Shown: piece after piece, positions 34,932-44,499 of the stretch
How positions within the stretch are numbered: the first letter of the stretch is position 1
Layout of the letters: each line of letters starts with the position of its first letter
Source: Sphaerochaeta sp.
Lineage (GTDB): Bacteria > Spirochaetota > Spirochaetia > Sphaerochaetales > Sphaerochaetaceae
Length of the DNA: 64,000 nt
Assembly (NCBI GenBank): GCA_018399495.1
Contig: JAGYOG010000006.1
Span: 27,119 to 91,118 of the forward strand
Direction: 5' to 3'
Translations under genes and position numbers: made by a program
The notes under the pieces: generated by a model
What the model saw: the letters and a program-made list of their open reading frames with translations, nothing else
Databases searched by the model: none
What the model was told of the DNA's origin: nothing

Positions 34932-36122
34932 TTATCGCTTGCGTATCAGGGCCCAAATATAGGCAAAAACCAACAGGGTTGCAGTGATTGCCATCAAGGT
35001 GAATGAAAGCAAGAGAGAATGGGTACTGCCGACCAACCCAACCAAGGGAAAGATCATGATCATGAACAGGCTATAGGCCATGCTCTGGAAACTGAGAATG
35101 GTGGCTCTGAACTTGGAGGGAATGAGCTTGTTCAGATAGCTGCTGATCGTGGGAGCCAACAAGCCCTCCATACATCCAAGAATGACATAGAACACCATAG
35201 TATACGACGTAAGTGCTATTCCCCAGAGACAGAGAACAAGGAATACGGGACAGATGATAAGGATCCCTTTCTCATTGATCTTCCGCTCAATACGATGGGC
35301 ATTGAAAGAGAAAAATGCCGCCAGCAAGGCGTGGGCTGCATAGGCAACCCCGATGGCATCGGGGAGGTACCCCTGGGCGGTCCAGAAGTTCTGCAGGTAG
35401 AAGAAAAGACTGATCATGAAGGCAAATAAAGATTCGCTGAATACTATCAGGAAGGCAATACGGGGTGTTTTCCTGAACACCTTCACGCTGGAGAAAATCT
35501 GGGTCTTCAAGGAGTTCAGGATTCCGGAGAACAGTCCACTTATTGGTTCCTTCTCAATCTCAGGTTCCTTGAAAAACAACGCCAACAAGAAGGCAAGCAA
35601 ATTGGTCAGGATGGTAAGGGAGAATGCATACCCGTAATTAACCGTGGCAAGCAATCCGCCAACGAGGAAGGCCACCACTGAGCATGCCTGATAGAGCAGT
35701 TCATCCAGTCCTTTGACTTTCAGATAGGAGGATTCCTTTTCATCGAGCAACAGCGAATCATAGAGCAAGGCATCCCCTGCCCCGGACTCTAGATTATACC
35801 CCAAGGCACTACAGATGAATCCCAGTACCTGTAGGCTGAAGGAGGGAGCAAAGAACATAATGGTAAGGCTAAGAGCGCTGAACAATCTGCCTGAGAGGCG
35901 GCTGACTTTTCTTCCCCAGATGTCGGCAACCGATCCCGTGGGAACTTCCATCAGGAAACTGGTAACGTGGAAGATTGCTTCCAAGATACCAAGTTGTACC
36001 AAGGAGAAGCCTTTCGACGCAAGGTACATCATCCAAAGTCCATGCGTAAAGGAGAGGTTCATCAACGCAGTGAACCCATAGGAAAGTGGAATATTCCTTC
36101 TGTACCTTCTCAATTTTATCAT
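34932..36122 (-). CDS. MFS transporter
   Basis: A 396-residue membrane protein with about twelve spans. The start at 36122 is supported by GGGGAGAG upstream (a reading from 36293 lacks it). The MFS loop motif is visible as ADIWGRKVSRLSGR after LMEVPTGSV, as in drug/H+ antiporters. The rest is typical of MFS efflux carriers with unknown substrate. It is transcribed away from the broken aldo/keto reductase gene. Confidence 0.85.
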   Translation of the reverse strand: MIKLRRYRRNIPLSYGFTALMNLSFTHGLWMMYLASKGFSLVQLGILEAIFHVTSFLMEVPTGSVADIWGRKVSRLSGRLFSALSLTIMFFAPSFSLQVLGFICSALGYNLESGAGDALLYDSLLLDEKESSYLKVKGLDELLYQACSVVAFLVGGLLATVNYGYAFSLTILTNLLAFLLALFFKEPEIEKEPISGLFSGILNSLKTQIFSSVKVFRKTPRIAFLIVFSESLFAFMISLFFYLQNFWTAQGYLPDAIGVAYAAHALLAAFFSFNAHRIERKINEKGILIICPVFLVLCLWGIALTSYTMVFYVILGCMEGLLAPTISSYLNKLIPSKFRATILSFQSMAYSLFMIMIFPLVGLVGSTHSLLLSFTLMAITATLLVFAYIWALIRKR

Positions 36123-36249
36123 TTCTCTCCCCAAATCTTGTCCATAATAGACTTGCTGAGGGACTAGCGCAAGGCAATACGAAACAAAATTGCTGGAGAG
36201 GTAACACAGGAAAAAATACTGTGGTATCATTGCAAAACAGGGTTTTGAC

Positions 36250-37377
36250 ATGGAAACGCGGTATTTTAGAAACATTTTGACACATTCGCGCATCCCTGCT
36301 GGTTTTGGAGCTATACGCTTCCACTACCACTGACGGCAAGATTGACCCGGAAGCGTTCACTGACCATGATGAGGGAACCTATGAAGCTGAGGTGGTGTTT
36401 GATACCGCTATACCCATATCATGGCGGGAGAGCGAACCATTGGTAGGGGAATTCCTTTCTGGTCTGGACAGGAGCGCATGCTACGTTGCCACAAACTTCC
36501 CCAATGAGTCGGTACATTCAGTCGATGATGCAAAGCGGATATTCAATAGACTTCAGCGAGAGGCTACAACTGACCTCTATAGACTTCTACTAATCCATGC
36601 CATAGACGAGGCGGTGACTTGGATGGTCGACGGTATCAGTTACCTATCTGGAAGAGAACAGAAAAAAGGCCGTATCAAACATTTGGGCTTCTCGTTCCGC
36701 CTCATCTATGAGGATTTTGAATATATCACCCGCTTCCGCCCTGAGGTTTCATCCAGATCCAATACAACTATCTTGACACAGAAGAGCAGGCTGGAGATAA
36801 GGGTATGAACTGTATGTACAGAAACTCATTATCCCTGTAATCGTCATGGAACCGATCAAGGAGATCACTAGCCGGCCTATCTGACCTGGAAACAAACTGA
36901 AAGCATTGGACCCTGATGCAACACCAGCTTCCTTTGCACTTCGCTGGGTAGCTGACCATCAGAATGTGAAGGTCATCATACAGCGGCATGTCTACAGAGG
37001 AACAGGTCAGAGAACCTACAGACCTTTTCTCTATAAACCGCTGAGTGAAAAAGAAGATCCGTACTAGAAGAAATTGGAAGCAGTATGAGAAGCCGTATCG
37101 GCAATGACTGTACCGGCTGTAAGTACTGTATACCCTGCCCTTCGGTGTCGATATCCCCGGGAACTTTGCGCTCTGGAACAAGTACGGATGTTCAACAACT
37201 ATGAGGTGATCAAGGACCAGTGGGAACAGAGGAGAGCAGTGCAGACAAGCGTCGCGCACCTGTACGGAGTGTGGTCAGTGCATCCCACTCTGCCCGCAGC
37301 ATATCGATATACCTACTGATCTGAAACGGGTTCAAGAGGAGCTGGAAGCTGCTCGAATAGCCTACAATAACAAGTAA
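36250..37377 (+). pseudogene. Broken aldo/keto reductase with C-terminal 4Fe-4S domain
   Basis: Coding content matches the large AKR plus two 4Fe-4S family (about 370 residues). The N-terminus (after MET at 36250) passes into the frame with DGKIDPEA and SEPLVGEFLSGLDRSACYVAT. The middle frame keeps GRIKHLGFSF and EYITRFRPEV, then breaks up after 36740. The end, in another frame, has NDCTGCKYCIPCP, TECGQCIPLCPQHIDIP and a normal TAA at 37377. Several frameshifts are needed to connect them. A strong terminator follows. Function would have been an iron-sulfur AKR oxidoreductase. Confidence 0.65.
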
Positions 37378-37391
37378 CACCCAAGATTATG

Positions 37392-37428
37392 AAAAGCCAC
37401 GCTGATATAAAAACAGCGTGGCTTTTTT
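37392..37428 (+). terminator. Strong intrinsic terminator after the broken AKR gene
   Basis: A 13-bp perfect stem (AAAAGCCACGCTG / CAGCGTGGCTTTT), 9-nt loop, and a run of six Ts. Confidence 0.9.
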
Positions 37429-37498
37429 CGAGATGGACATTTTCATGATAATATGTACTTTATTCCGATAGCGGTATATACTAAGCGTGAGGCAAACC

Positions 37499-38419
37499 AT
37501 GCAGTATATCAGTACAAATGCAGCAAGCAGGAGATGGGGAATCAGCGAGAGAAGAGTTCGCCGTCTTTGCAACGAAGGGAGAATCGAGGGGGCTTCCAAG
37601 ATGGGGAGAAACTGGATTATTCCTGATCACGCAAACAAACCCATCGATGCACGTAAACATATAGAAAAGCACTACAATGGAATTGTCTATGACTTCCAGA
37701 GAATTGATTCATTAAAACGAGCCATCGACAACCATAGACCCTTCTCAACTACGCTCTCTCGTTCCCTCCACGAAAAACTGCTGGTTGAGTGGACCTATCA
37801 TTCAAATGCAATAGAAGGAAATACACTTACCCTCTCTGAGACAAAAGTTGTGCTGGATGGGCTTACCATTGGAGGAAAGACCATGGTAGAGCATCTGGAG
37901 GCAATCAACCATCGTGAAGCCATTCTTTTTATCGAACAGCTCATTTCCAAGAAAGGAATACTCACTGAATATACCATCAGAAATATACACTCACTCATAC
38001 TGCAAGGAATCGACAAACACAATGCAGGAGCATATAGAGAAGAAAATGTACTGATCAGTGGAGCAAGTCATATTCCTCCAAAGCACTACGAGGTAGCAAT
38101 GCTGATGGAGCATTTGATAACAGAGTATCGAACACGCTGGGAATCATTCCATCCTGTTGTACGAGCAATATTGTTACATGGCGAATTTGTAAAAATTCAT
38201 CCTTTTATTGATGGGAATGGAAGAACTGCAAGACTCTTGCTTAATTTTGAACTCATCCGCTGGGGATATCCTCCCGTCATTATCAGAAAAGATCAACGTG
38301 CAACCTACTATGCAGCACTTGATACAGCTCATACGACCATGCATTATGGGCCGTTCTTGGAATTGGTAGCATCTTCACTTCTGGAATCTGAAAAACTCTG
38401 GTTATCAGTCCTGGATTAA
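37499..38419 (+). CDS. HTH-Fic protein with autoinhibitory helix
   Basis: A 306-residue protein with an N-terminal excisionase-like HTH (YISTNAASRRWGISERRV, 2-45) followed by a Fic domain. The Fic motif HPFIDGNGRTAR begins at His234, so transfer of AMP from ATP to a hydroxyl is expected. An inhibitory motif S-x-x-x-E-G (SNAIEG, residues 102-107) precedes it, so it resembles class II Fic proteins. Intact catalytic His and Asn-Gly-Arg are consistent with activity. The target is unknown. The start at 37499 has GAGG 6 nt upstream. A -10-like TATACT is at 37477. The ADP-ribosylglycohydrolase-like gene follows after 62 nt. Confidence 0.88.
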   Translation: MQYISTNAASRRWGISERRVRRLCNEGRIEGASKMGRNWIIPDHANKPIDARKHIEKHYNGIVYDFQRIDSLKRAIDNHRPFSTTLSRSLHEKLLVEWTYHSNAIEGNTLTLSETKVVLDGLTIGGKTMVEHLEAINHREAILFIEQLISKKGILTEYTIRNIHSLILQGIDKHNAGAYREENVLISGASHIPPKHYEVAMLMEHLITEYRTRWESFHPVVRAILLHGEFVKIHPFIDGNGRTARLLLNFELIRWGYPPVIIRKDQRATYYAALDTAHTTMHYGPFLELVASSLLESEKLWLSVLD

Positions 38420-38481
38420 AACAAGGATATGAAGCACAAAGAGACTCGTCTTTTCTCAGCACTTACGCTATGGTAAGAACC

Positions 38482-39393
38482 ATGAATATACAAGAACGCG
38501 CAAACGGCGCTCTGCTTGGTTTGTTTGTAGGCGATGGGTTTGGCAGTCAGTGTGATGGCCTCTCCAGGGAAACACTCCAAGAAGAAGTACAAGATACGAT
38601 AGAAGAGGTGTTCTCCCTCGAACACCTACGCAGTGACTGTGGCATTTCAGGGGAAGTGAGCGACTTGCCGCTTCTGCTTTCCATAAGCCTTTTGGCTAAT
38701 CAGGCTCTGGATGCCGATCATTTCCATGCGTTGGTAAATCGCTACCGCGAGGAGAGTGAAGAGGGCTTCCCTCTCCAAAAGTATCGCGTAACGCTTCCTC
38801 TTTCTGTCATAGTAGCAATAGCAGGTATTGAGCTGAAACAAAAACAGGTCAGGGAGGTAGCACTCAAGGCTGCTTCTCTCTTTTGTGAGGATTCCCTTGA
38901 GAAAGAGGCAACAGTACTCTTCGCCCACTGCCTCCACCTTCTGATAAACGAAGAGGTATTTGATGCAGAGAAACTCATGCACGACCTATTCACACAACGA
39001 GGTGGCAAGAATCTGGACGAACAGCTTACCTCGCTCCTCTCCAGAGCAAGAAAGCCTGAGCTCGTCATCTCAGGAAATCATACTTTGAAGGAAACATTGC
39101 TCTTGGTGTTTCACACGCTGTTGCATACCCCTACGTTTGAGCAAGGCATGAGCGACATTGCAAGAATGGGAGGAGATTCGTGTCTTGCTTGCGGGTTGTA
39201 TGGAGCATTGCAAGGAGCATTACAGGGACCAGAACTGTTTCCTGACAGGTGGATTGACGAATTGGTTTCTTCTTCTGCCATTGAGCAGGCGATCAAGAAA
39301 CAGACGCAGTTTAAACGAGAGACGATAAAGATGGATAGACTTGCCTTAACCATGAGTGAGAGACTACTGAACGCTTCAGTATTTGGGAGGTAA
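38482..39393 (+). CDS. ADP-ribosylglycohydrolase-family protein, degenerate active site
   Basis: A 303-residue helical protein of the DraG family: GALLGLFVGDGFGSQ near the N-terminus and RMGGDSCLACGLYGALQGALQG near residue 230. In known ADP-ribosylglycohydrolases the N-terminal metal motif is TDDT and the C-terminal one is GGDTD; here the C-terminal motif reads GGDSC and the N-terminal one is not seen, so metal ligands are missing. It may be non-catalytic or have changed activity. It lies between HTH-Fic and an AKR. Start 38482 was preferred to 38470, but neither has a good ribosome site. Confidence 0.75.
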   Translation: MNIQERANGALLGLFVGDGFGSQCDGLSRETLQEEVQDTIEEVFSLEHLRSDCGISGEVSDLPLLLSISLLANQALDADHFHALVNRYREESEEGFPLQKYRVTLPLSVIVAIAGIELKQKQVREVALKAASLFCEDSLEKEATVLFAHCLHLLINEEVFDAEKLMHDLFTQRGGKNLDEQLTSLLSRARKPELVISGNHTLKETLLLVFHTLLHTPTFEQGMSDIARMGGDSCLACGLYGALQGALQGPELFPDRWIDELVSSSAIEQAIKKQTQFKRETIKMDRLALTMSERLLNASVFGR

Positions 39394-39395
39394 CG

Positions 39396-40364
39396 ATGAA
39401 GTATAAAACACTTGGGAGAACCGGCATAAAGGTTTCTGAGCTCTGCTTCGGGACCATGTCCTTCGGAGGAAGAGCTGACAAGAGTGAATCAGAGAAGATG
39501 TACAAAACCTGCAGAGAGGCAGGGATCAACTTTTTTGATTGTGCCGATGTCTACCAGAAGGGAGTTGCGGAGAGCTATCTCGGAGATTTTATTTCCCAAG
39601 AGCGTGACAAGGTTGTCATTACCACCAAGACCTATGGTGCTATGGGTGACGATGTCAATGAGAAGGGCCTAAGCGCGAAGCACATCCGCCTAGGAGTGGA
39701 AGCAAGCCTGAAACGCCTGAACACTGACTATGTAGATGTCTTGTTTCTCCACCATTTCGATGCAACCGTGGGAGAAGAAGAAACCCTTAGGGCTGTTGAT
39801 CGACTTGTCAGGGATGGCAAAGTGCTCTCATTAGGAGTCAGCAACTTTGCTGCTTACCAAGTGGAAAGAATGCTCCACGTCTCAGCGATGAACCAGTTTG
39901 TCCCCATTTCGGTAATCCAGCCAATGTTCAACATTGCAAAGCGTATGGCTGAGGTTGAGTTGCTTCCCATGGCTGAGAGTGAAGGGCTTGGGGTCATCAC
40001 CTACAGCCCACTTGGAGGAGGCCTGCTCACCGGCCGATACAAGGACGGCTATTCCAATGCTTCAGGCAGGTTGGTCGAGAACCAGAACTACCAGAAGCGC
40101 TACGGCGGTCAGTTCTACGAGCAAATAGCCCGTGAATACTCAGAGCTCTGCAACAAGTGGGACATCAGTGAAGCAACACTCGCTGTGGCTTGGGTAATGG
40201 CACATAAGCAGATAACTGCCCCGATCATCGGAGCAGCAAATACTGAACACCTGAAGCAATCACTAGAAGCTGCATCCCTCACCCTTGACCCTGAATTTTT
40301 AAAGGAGATTGATGCTATCAGTCCCCCACCACCTCCGGCAACGGACAGGAGTGAGGAGCAATAG
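39396..40364 (+). CDS. Aldo/keto reductase
   Basis: NADPH-dependent oxidoreductase, 322 residues. The TIM-barrel starts MKYKTLGRTGIKVSELCFGTMSFGG. The catalytic tetrad is visible: Asp in FFDCADVYQKG with the Tyr four residues on, Lys in VITTKTYGAMG, and His in VLFLHHFD. Cofactor contacts include ISVIQPMFN and APIIGAANTEHLKQSLEA. It has a proline-rich C-terminal tail and no Fe-S extension. GGGAGG precedes the ATG and overlaps the preceding stop. The substrate is unknown. Confidence 0.9.
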   Translation: MKYKTLGRTGIKVSELCFGTMSFGGRADKSESEKMYKTCREAGINFFDCADVYQKGVAESYLGDFISQERDKVVITTKTYGAMGDDVNEKGLSAKHIRLGVEASLKRLNTDYVDVLFLHHFDATVGEEETLRAVDRLVRDGKVLSLGVSNFAAYQVERMLHVSAMNQFVPISVIQPMFNIAKRMAEVELLPMAESEGLGVITYSPLGGGLLTGRYKDGYSNASGRLVENQNYQKRYGGQFYEQIAREYSELCNKWDISEATLAVAWVMAHKQITAPIIGAANTEHLKQSLEAASLTLDPEFLKEIDAISPPPPPATDRSEEQ

Positions 40365-40386
40365 GGGTTCTCTGAAGCAAGGCTGA

Positions 40387-41991
40387 GTGCATGCATCTTT
40401 CCTAGTAATGAAAGATGAAACTTCAACATATTTCCTGGAGGACCAAATCAACAACCTCCTCCAGGAACGTTTCAAGATCTCTTCCCTTTACCCATTCCAG
40501 CAGCTGGTAATCCAGCGCATCGTGGAAGAAGACAGCGAGAAGAGCAATCACGAAGGAACTGTGGTCGTACTTCCAACCGGTGGAGGCAAGAGTCTTTGCT
40601 TTATGCTCCCCTCCCTCCTTGTGGAAGGAATCACCGTCTTGGTCTATCCCTTGCTCTCCCTCATGCATGACCAGATCAGACGCCTCGATGAAGTTTCCAT
40701 TCCCTATATCTGCATACAGGGAGGCCAGAGCCATGAAGAGAGATATCTTCTACTAGAAAAATTAACAAACAGGGACGCTAGAATTCTGGTAACCAATGCA
40801 GAGTGTCTCTCAATGCCCTCTCTCATCACAGTCCTTGCCCAGATGACCATCAGCCTCTTGGTCTTGGATGAAGCACATACCATCGTAAGCTGGGGGGAAG
40901 GCTTCCGCCCTGCCCTGGCTACAGTTGGTTCCATTATTAAACATCTACCAGTGCGGCAGGTCCTCTGCTTTACTGCTACAGCAGATGAGTGGGTACTCCA
41001 AGGATTGAATCGCCTGGTATTCTCAAACAGAAAACCTCATCTCATTCATGCCAGCAGCAATAGGACGAACATTACCTACCATGTCATCAGAACCCTAAGC
41101 AAGAACCAGAGTATCGCTGGCTTGCTCCGTCAGAAAAACCTACTACCTGCCCTCATATTCTGCAGTACCCGGAAGCAAACTGAAGTCTCAGCTCATCGCC
41201 TCCTCTACGCACTTCCAGACTCACAAGTGCGCTATTACCACGCAGGGCTCACCAAGGAAGAGCGAAGATATCTTGAGAAGTGGTTCAATGACACAGAAAA
41301 TGGGGTACTGTTCGCCACGAAAGCGTTCGGGATGGGAATAGACGTGAAAGGAATACGATGCGTCATCCATCATGACCTCAGTGAAGATGTGCTCTCCTTT
41401 CTACAGGAGAGTGGAAGAGCGGGAAGAGATGGAAAGCCTGCACTTTCCATCAGCTTGCTCGATGGAGGGGAGACTCCCTCTACTCTTGCTTCCATCTTGC
41501 GCAGCACTGAGTGTTGTTTCCGGAAAGGTCTTCTGGAGGCGATGAACGAGCCATTTGAGTATTGTAGTGGTTGTGATGTTTGTAACCGCAGCATTTCTGT
41601 TAAGCGGCAGGGAGAGAGGGCAATATTGATGAGTGTGGTGTCACATCCTTTTCATTTTTCGCCATCAACACTTGCCTCCATGCTTCAGGACACCCAGGGT
41701 TGGTATTCCTATGGAGGTACGCTCTCCTCATGGGGAATGCAGGAAGTACAAGAAGCAATCATGCTTCTCATTAATGAAGGAAAATTACACGTTATAAAAC
41801 GATACAAACGTCGGCTATACATAGAATACAAAGTAGTACCCACACTCTTGACAACTGGGCATTCATGGCTGAGGCTTAAGTATGAGAGTGCAAAAGAGAA
41901 GGCTGAAGAAAATCGGCCCCAGCTACCCTACCATGCCTCGTCCATTCCTCCCGATCAAGGAGATTCAAAACTCCAAGCAGGTGCAAGATAA
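40387..41991 (+). CDS. RecQ-family DNA helicase
   Basis: ATP-dependent 3'-to-5' helicase of the RecQ family, 534 residues. Motif I VVLPTGGGKSLCFMLP, DEAH box LLVLDEAHTIVSWGE, motif III CFTATADEWV, and C-terminal RecA domain ATKAFGMGIDVKG and LQESGRAGRDG. It also has a Cys-rich zinc segment ECCFRKGLLEAMNEPFEYC with SGCDVC. A winged-helix-like region follows. The HRDC domain is absent. DNA repair or recombination is the expected role. The GTG at 40387 has an AAGG nearby. ATG 40408 is an alternative and lacks a site. Confidence 0.85.
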   Translation: MHASFLVMKDETSTYFLEDQINNLLQERFKISSLYPFQQLVIQRIVEEDSEKSNHEGTVVVLPTGGGKSLCFMLPSLLVEGITVLVYPLLSLMHDQIRRLDEVSIPYICIQGGQSHEERYLLLEKLTNRDARILVTNAECLSMPSLITVLAQMTISLLVLDEAHTIVSWGEGFRPALATVGSIIKHLPVRQVLCFTATADEWVLQGLNRLVFSNRKPHLIHASSNRTNITYHVIRTLSKNQSIAGLLRQKNLLPALIFCSTRKQTEVSAHRLLYALPDSQVRYYHAGLTKEERRYLEKWFNDTENGVLFATKAFGMGIDVKGIRCVIHHDLSEDVLSFLQESGRAGRDGKPALSISLLDGGETPSTLASILRSTECCFRKGLLEAMNEPFEYCSGCDVCNRSISVKRQGERAILMSVVSHPFHFSPSTLASMLQDTQGWYSYGGTLSSWGMQEVQEAIMLLINEGKLHVIKRYKRRLYIEYKVVPTLLTTGHSWLRLKYESAKEKAEENRPQLPYHASSIPPDQGDSKLQAGAR

Positions 41992-42040
41992 GAAACAACA
42001 AGAGGGAGAGAGTCTCTCATGGAAGAAGCTCTTCCTCCTG

Positions 42041-43012
42041 CTAGAAAAGGGAACGTACTAGTTTTGGCAATACGGTGGTATAACCGGATCGATTCCCAGC
42101 CAGTAAACCTAATAACTTCTCTGCCGCCCTTCTGTAGAGCTCTCCGCTCTGGATATCAACACTTGCAACTGGAGCGGGGTATACGCTGAATAGAGGGGAG
42201 GCATCATACCCTACCTTTGGAAGGTCCATTTTGATGCGCAGCAAGAGCGAGAATAAGGCAATATCATTCACTGCTGCGATGCCATCTATAGTCCTGGTAT
42301 CAACAAGTTCTTGTACTCTCTGAGCAATGCCCTCCATGGCACTGGCTTCCCCAATTTCCGTCGACATCACCAACGCTTCAGGATAGAGCTCTCTGAATCC
42401 AGCAAAACGCTCGGCATGGGGAACGACACTCTCAAGGTAACCGGTGATATACAAAGGCTTCTGCACACCACAATCCCTAAGATACTGTGCTTGCAGGGTT
42501 CCACCATACCTATTGTCAGTTCTTACGCAACTCTGTGTTTTAGTGCTTCCAGATAGATGATGGGCAAGCACATAGGGGATGAAGATGGAAGAAAAAAGTG
42601 CTTCTTCTTCCTCTGTATCAACATCATAGGCGAGAATGCCGTCACAGCGCATTGCAATCGCTTCCAACTCATTTCGTGTTTTCACGGTGTAGAACCGCAT
42701 CTGCCAGGAGCTTCTTGCCAGTACTTCCTGCACTCCCTTGATCGCCCTACCGAAGAACCAGTCAAAGCTGTCCAAATTTCCCCAGTAATACGGTCTTCCC
42801 TCTTTTCTGAATTGGACAAAGGCAATGGTACCGGTTCCACTCCGTCGCAAGGTTGCTGCTGCACTGTTGGGTTCATACCCCAACTCACTTGCTGCCTCCA
42901 ATACCCGCTTTGCAAGCGACGGGGAGACTTGGCCGGGATTGTTGTATACACGGGAAACGGTTGCACTACTCACTTTTGCACGCTGCGCGACACTGTCCCT
43001 GGTTGCTCCCAT
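42041..43012 (-). CDS. LacI-family transcriptional regulator (candidate galactose regulator)
   Basis: A 323-residue repressor with a LacI-type HTH at the N-terminus (RDSVAQRAKVSSATVSRVYN) and hinge YEPNSAAATLRRS, followed by a periplasmic-binding-type core (about 65-320). It is divergent from galK, and a perfect 14-bp palindrome lies between them and overlaps the galK -10 region. It is therefore likely to repress galK and itself, with galactose or a related sugar as effector, which is inferred from context. Confidence 0.88.
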   Translation of the reverse strand: MGATRDSVAQRAKVSSATVSRVYNNPGQVSPSLAKRVLEAASELGYEPNSAAATLRRSGTGTIAFVQFRKEGRPYYWGNLDSFDWFFGRAIKGVQEVLARSSWQMRFYTVKTRNELEAIAMRCDGILAYDVDTEEEEALFSSIFIPYVLAHHLSGSTKTQSCVRTDNRYGGTLQAQYLRDCGVQKPLYITGYLESVVPHAERFAGFRELYPEALVMSTEIGEASAMEGIAQRVQELVDTRTIDGIAAVNDIALFSLLLRIKMDLPKVGYDASPLFSVYPAPVASVDIQSGELYRRAAEKLLGLLAGNRSGYTTVLPKLVRSLF

Positions 43013-43032
43013 CGATCATCCTCTTTTTTTCA

Positions 43033-43061
43033 TTGACAAATGCTTGATACAGGGTTAGTGT
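43033..43061 (+). promoter_or_regulatory. galK promoter
   Basis: TTGACA (43033-43038), 17-nt spacer, and TAGTGT (43056-43061), with the transcript starting near 43068 and galK translation starting at 43112. Confidence 0.6.
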
Positions 43062-43072
43062 ACACGTGTACA
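43059..43072. promoter_or_regulatory. LacI-type operator overlapping the galK -10
   Basis: TGTACACGTGTACA is a perfect 14-bp palindrome with a central CG, the shape of a LacI-family operator. It overlaps the -10 element of galK, so repressor binding would block transcription. Confidence 0.7.
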
Positions 43073-43111
43073 TTCGAGAATGCAAGTACATTTGAAAAGA
43101 AGGAGCAGACG

Positions 43112-44386
43112 ATGGCCAGAATAGAAGCGATACAAACAGGATTGCTGCATACGCAGTACCCCTCCCTCTACGGGAATTCTTTCCAAGCTGAAGATATGGA
43201 TAAGCGGTTTATCAGTTTGGTTGAAGAGCATACCAACTTGTTCAAAGAACAGGATGTCAGTCTCTTCTCCACCGCTGGAAGAAGTGAGCTCGGGGGAAAC
43301 CATACCGACCATAACCTGGGGAAAGTCATCGCTGCTACCATCAATCTGGACACCATAGCCGCAGTAAGCAAGCGTGATGACAACACCGTTGTCTTGACGA
43401 GTGAAGGCTATCCTGAGGTCGTTGTACATCTTGATGAGCTTGAAATCATAGAAACAGAGAAAAACACCACCGAAGCACTGGTTCGGGGTATTGCCTTTGC
43501 ATTTAAACAACGCGGGCTCATGATTGGAGGATGGCAGGCAAATACAACCAGCCGGGTACTCAAAGGATCAGGACTCTCCTCCTCTGCCGCAGTAGAGGTG
43601 TTGTGTGGAACCATTTTCAACCACCTCTACAATGAAGATGCCCTTTCCCCTGTTGATCTTGCGATCATCGGGAAGTTCAGCGAAAACAACTACTTCGGGA
43701 AACCCTCAGGCTTAATGGACCAGATGGCATGTGCCTACGGTGGTATCATAGGAATCGACTTTGCTGATGAGGCAAACCCTATGATTGAACCGGTGCACTA
43801 CTCCTTCACTGAGCATGGCTACCAGCTGGTTATTGTGGACACCGGGGGAAACCATGCAGACCTCACCCCCGAGTATGCTGCTGTTCCCAAGGAGATGAAG
43901 GAAGTTGCAGCTCACTTTGGGGCAAGGCACCTCAGAGAGATCAATGAGGCAACCTTCACCTCTCAGCTTCCGCTCCTCAGAATAACACTTGAGAATGACA
44001 GAGCACTGCTCCGCTCAATTCACTTCTTTGAAGAGAACAAGCGAGTTACCAATATGCTCATAGCTCTGGAGAATCATGACATCGGGGCATACCTGAAAGA
44101 AGTCAGAGCAAGCGGGGAGAGCTCCTTCTGCTTCCTGCAAAACCTCTACCCTTCATTCTTCCCACAGGAACAGGGTCTGAGTCTGGCTATTGCCATGACC
44201 AAGCGTCTCCTGGGAAGTGATACGACTGTACGCGTCCATGGAGGAGGCTTCGCTGGTACCATCCAAGCCTACATCCCCCTAGATAAGTATGAGTTCTACA
44301 AACAAGAGATGGAGGCTGTATTTTCAGAGGGAAGTGTCACTCCTATCACGATACGACAAAGAGAAAGTTGTTGTATTGCGGAATAA
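43112..44386 (+). CDS. galK: Galactokinase
   Basis: Phosphorylates galactose to galactose 1-phosphate in the Leloir pathway. The start at 43112 follows GAAGGAG 6 nt upstream. The 424-residue protein has the GHMP signatures: LFSTAGRSELGGNHTDHNLG near the N-terminus, LKGSGLSSSAAVEVL (P-loop-like motif 2), and RVHGGGFAGTIQAYIP at the C-terminus. galT and galE are not adjacent in this window. It is divergent from a LacI regulator with an operator between them. Confidence 0.94.
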   Translation: MARIEAIQTGLLHTQYPSLYGNSFQAEDMDKRFISLVEEHTNLFKEQDVSLFSTAGRSELGGNHTDHNLGKVIAATINLDTIAAVSKRDDNTVVLTSEGYPEVVVHLDELEIIETEKNTTEALVRGIAFAFKQRGLMIGGWQANTTSRVLKGSGLSSSAAVEVLCGTIFNHLYNEDALSPVDLAIIGKFSENNYFGKPSGLMDQMACAYGGIIGIDFADEANPMIEPVHYSFTEHGYQLVIVDTGGNHADLTPEYAAVPKEMKEVAAHFGARHLREINEATFTSQLPLLRITLENDRALLRSIHFFEENKRVTNMLIALENHDIGAYLKEVRASGESSFCFLQNLYPSFFPQEQGLSLAIAMTKRLLGSDTTVRVHGGGFAGTIQAYIPLDKYEFYKQEMEAVFSEGSVTPITIRQRESCCIAE

Positions 44387-44499
44387 GAGAAAATCACATT
44401 GCAATACCATGCTGATTAGCAACATTAACAAACCTTCCATTATTCATCCCTTTGCATATTGGAATTTCCGTTGTAGAATAGCCAATTAGGGAGATAATC

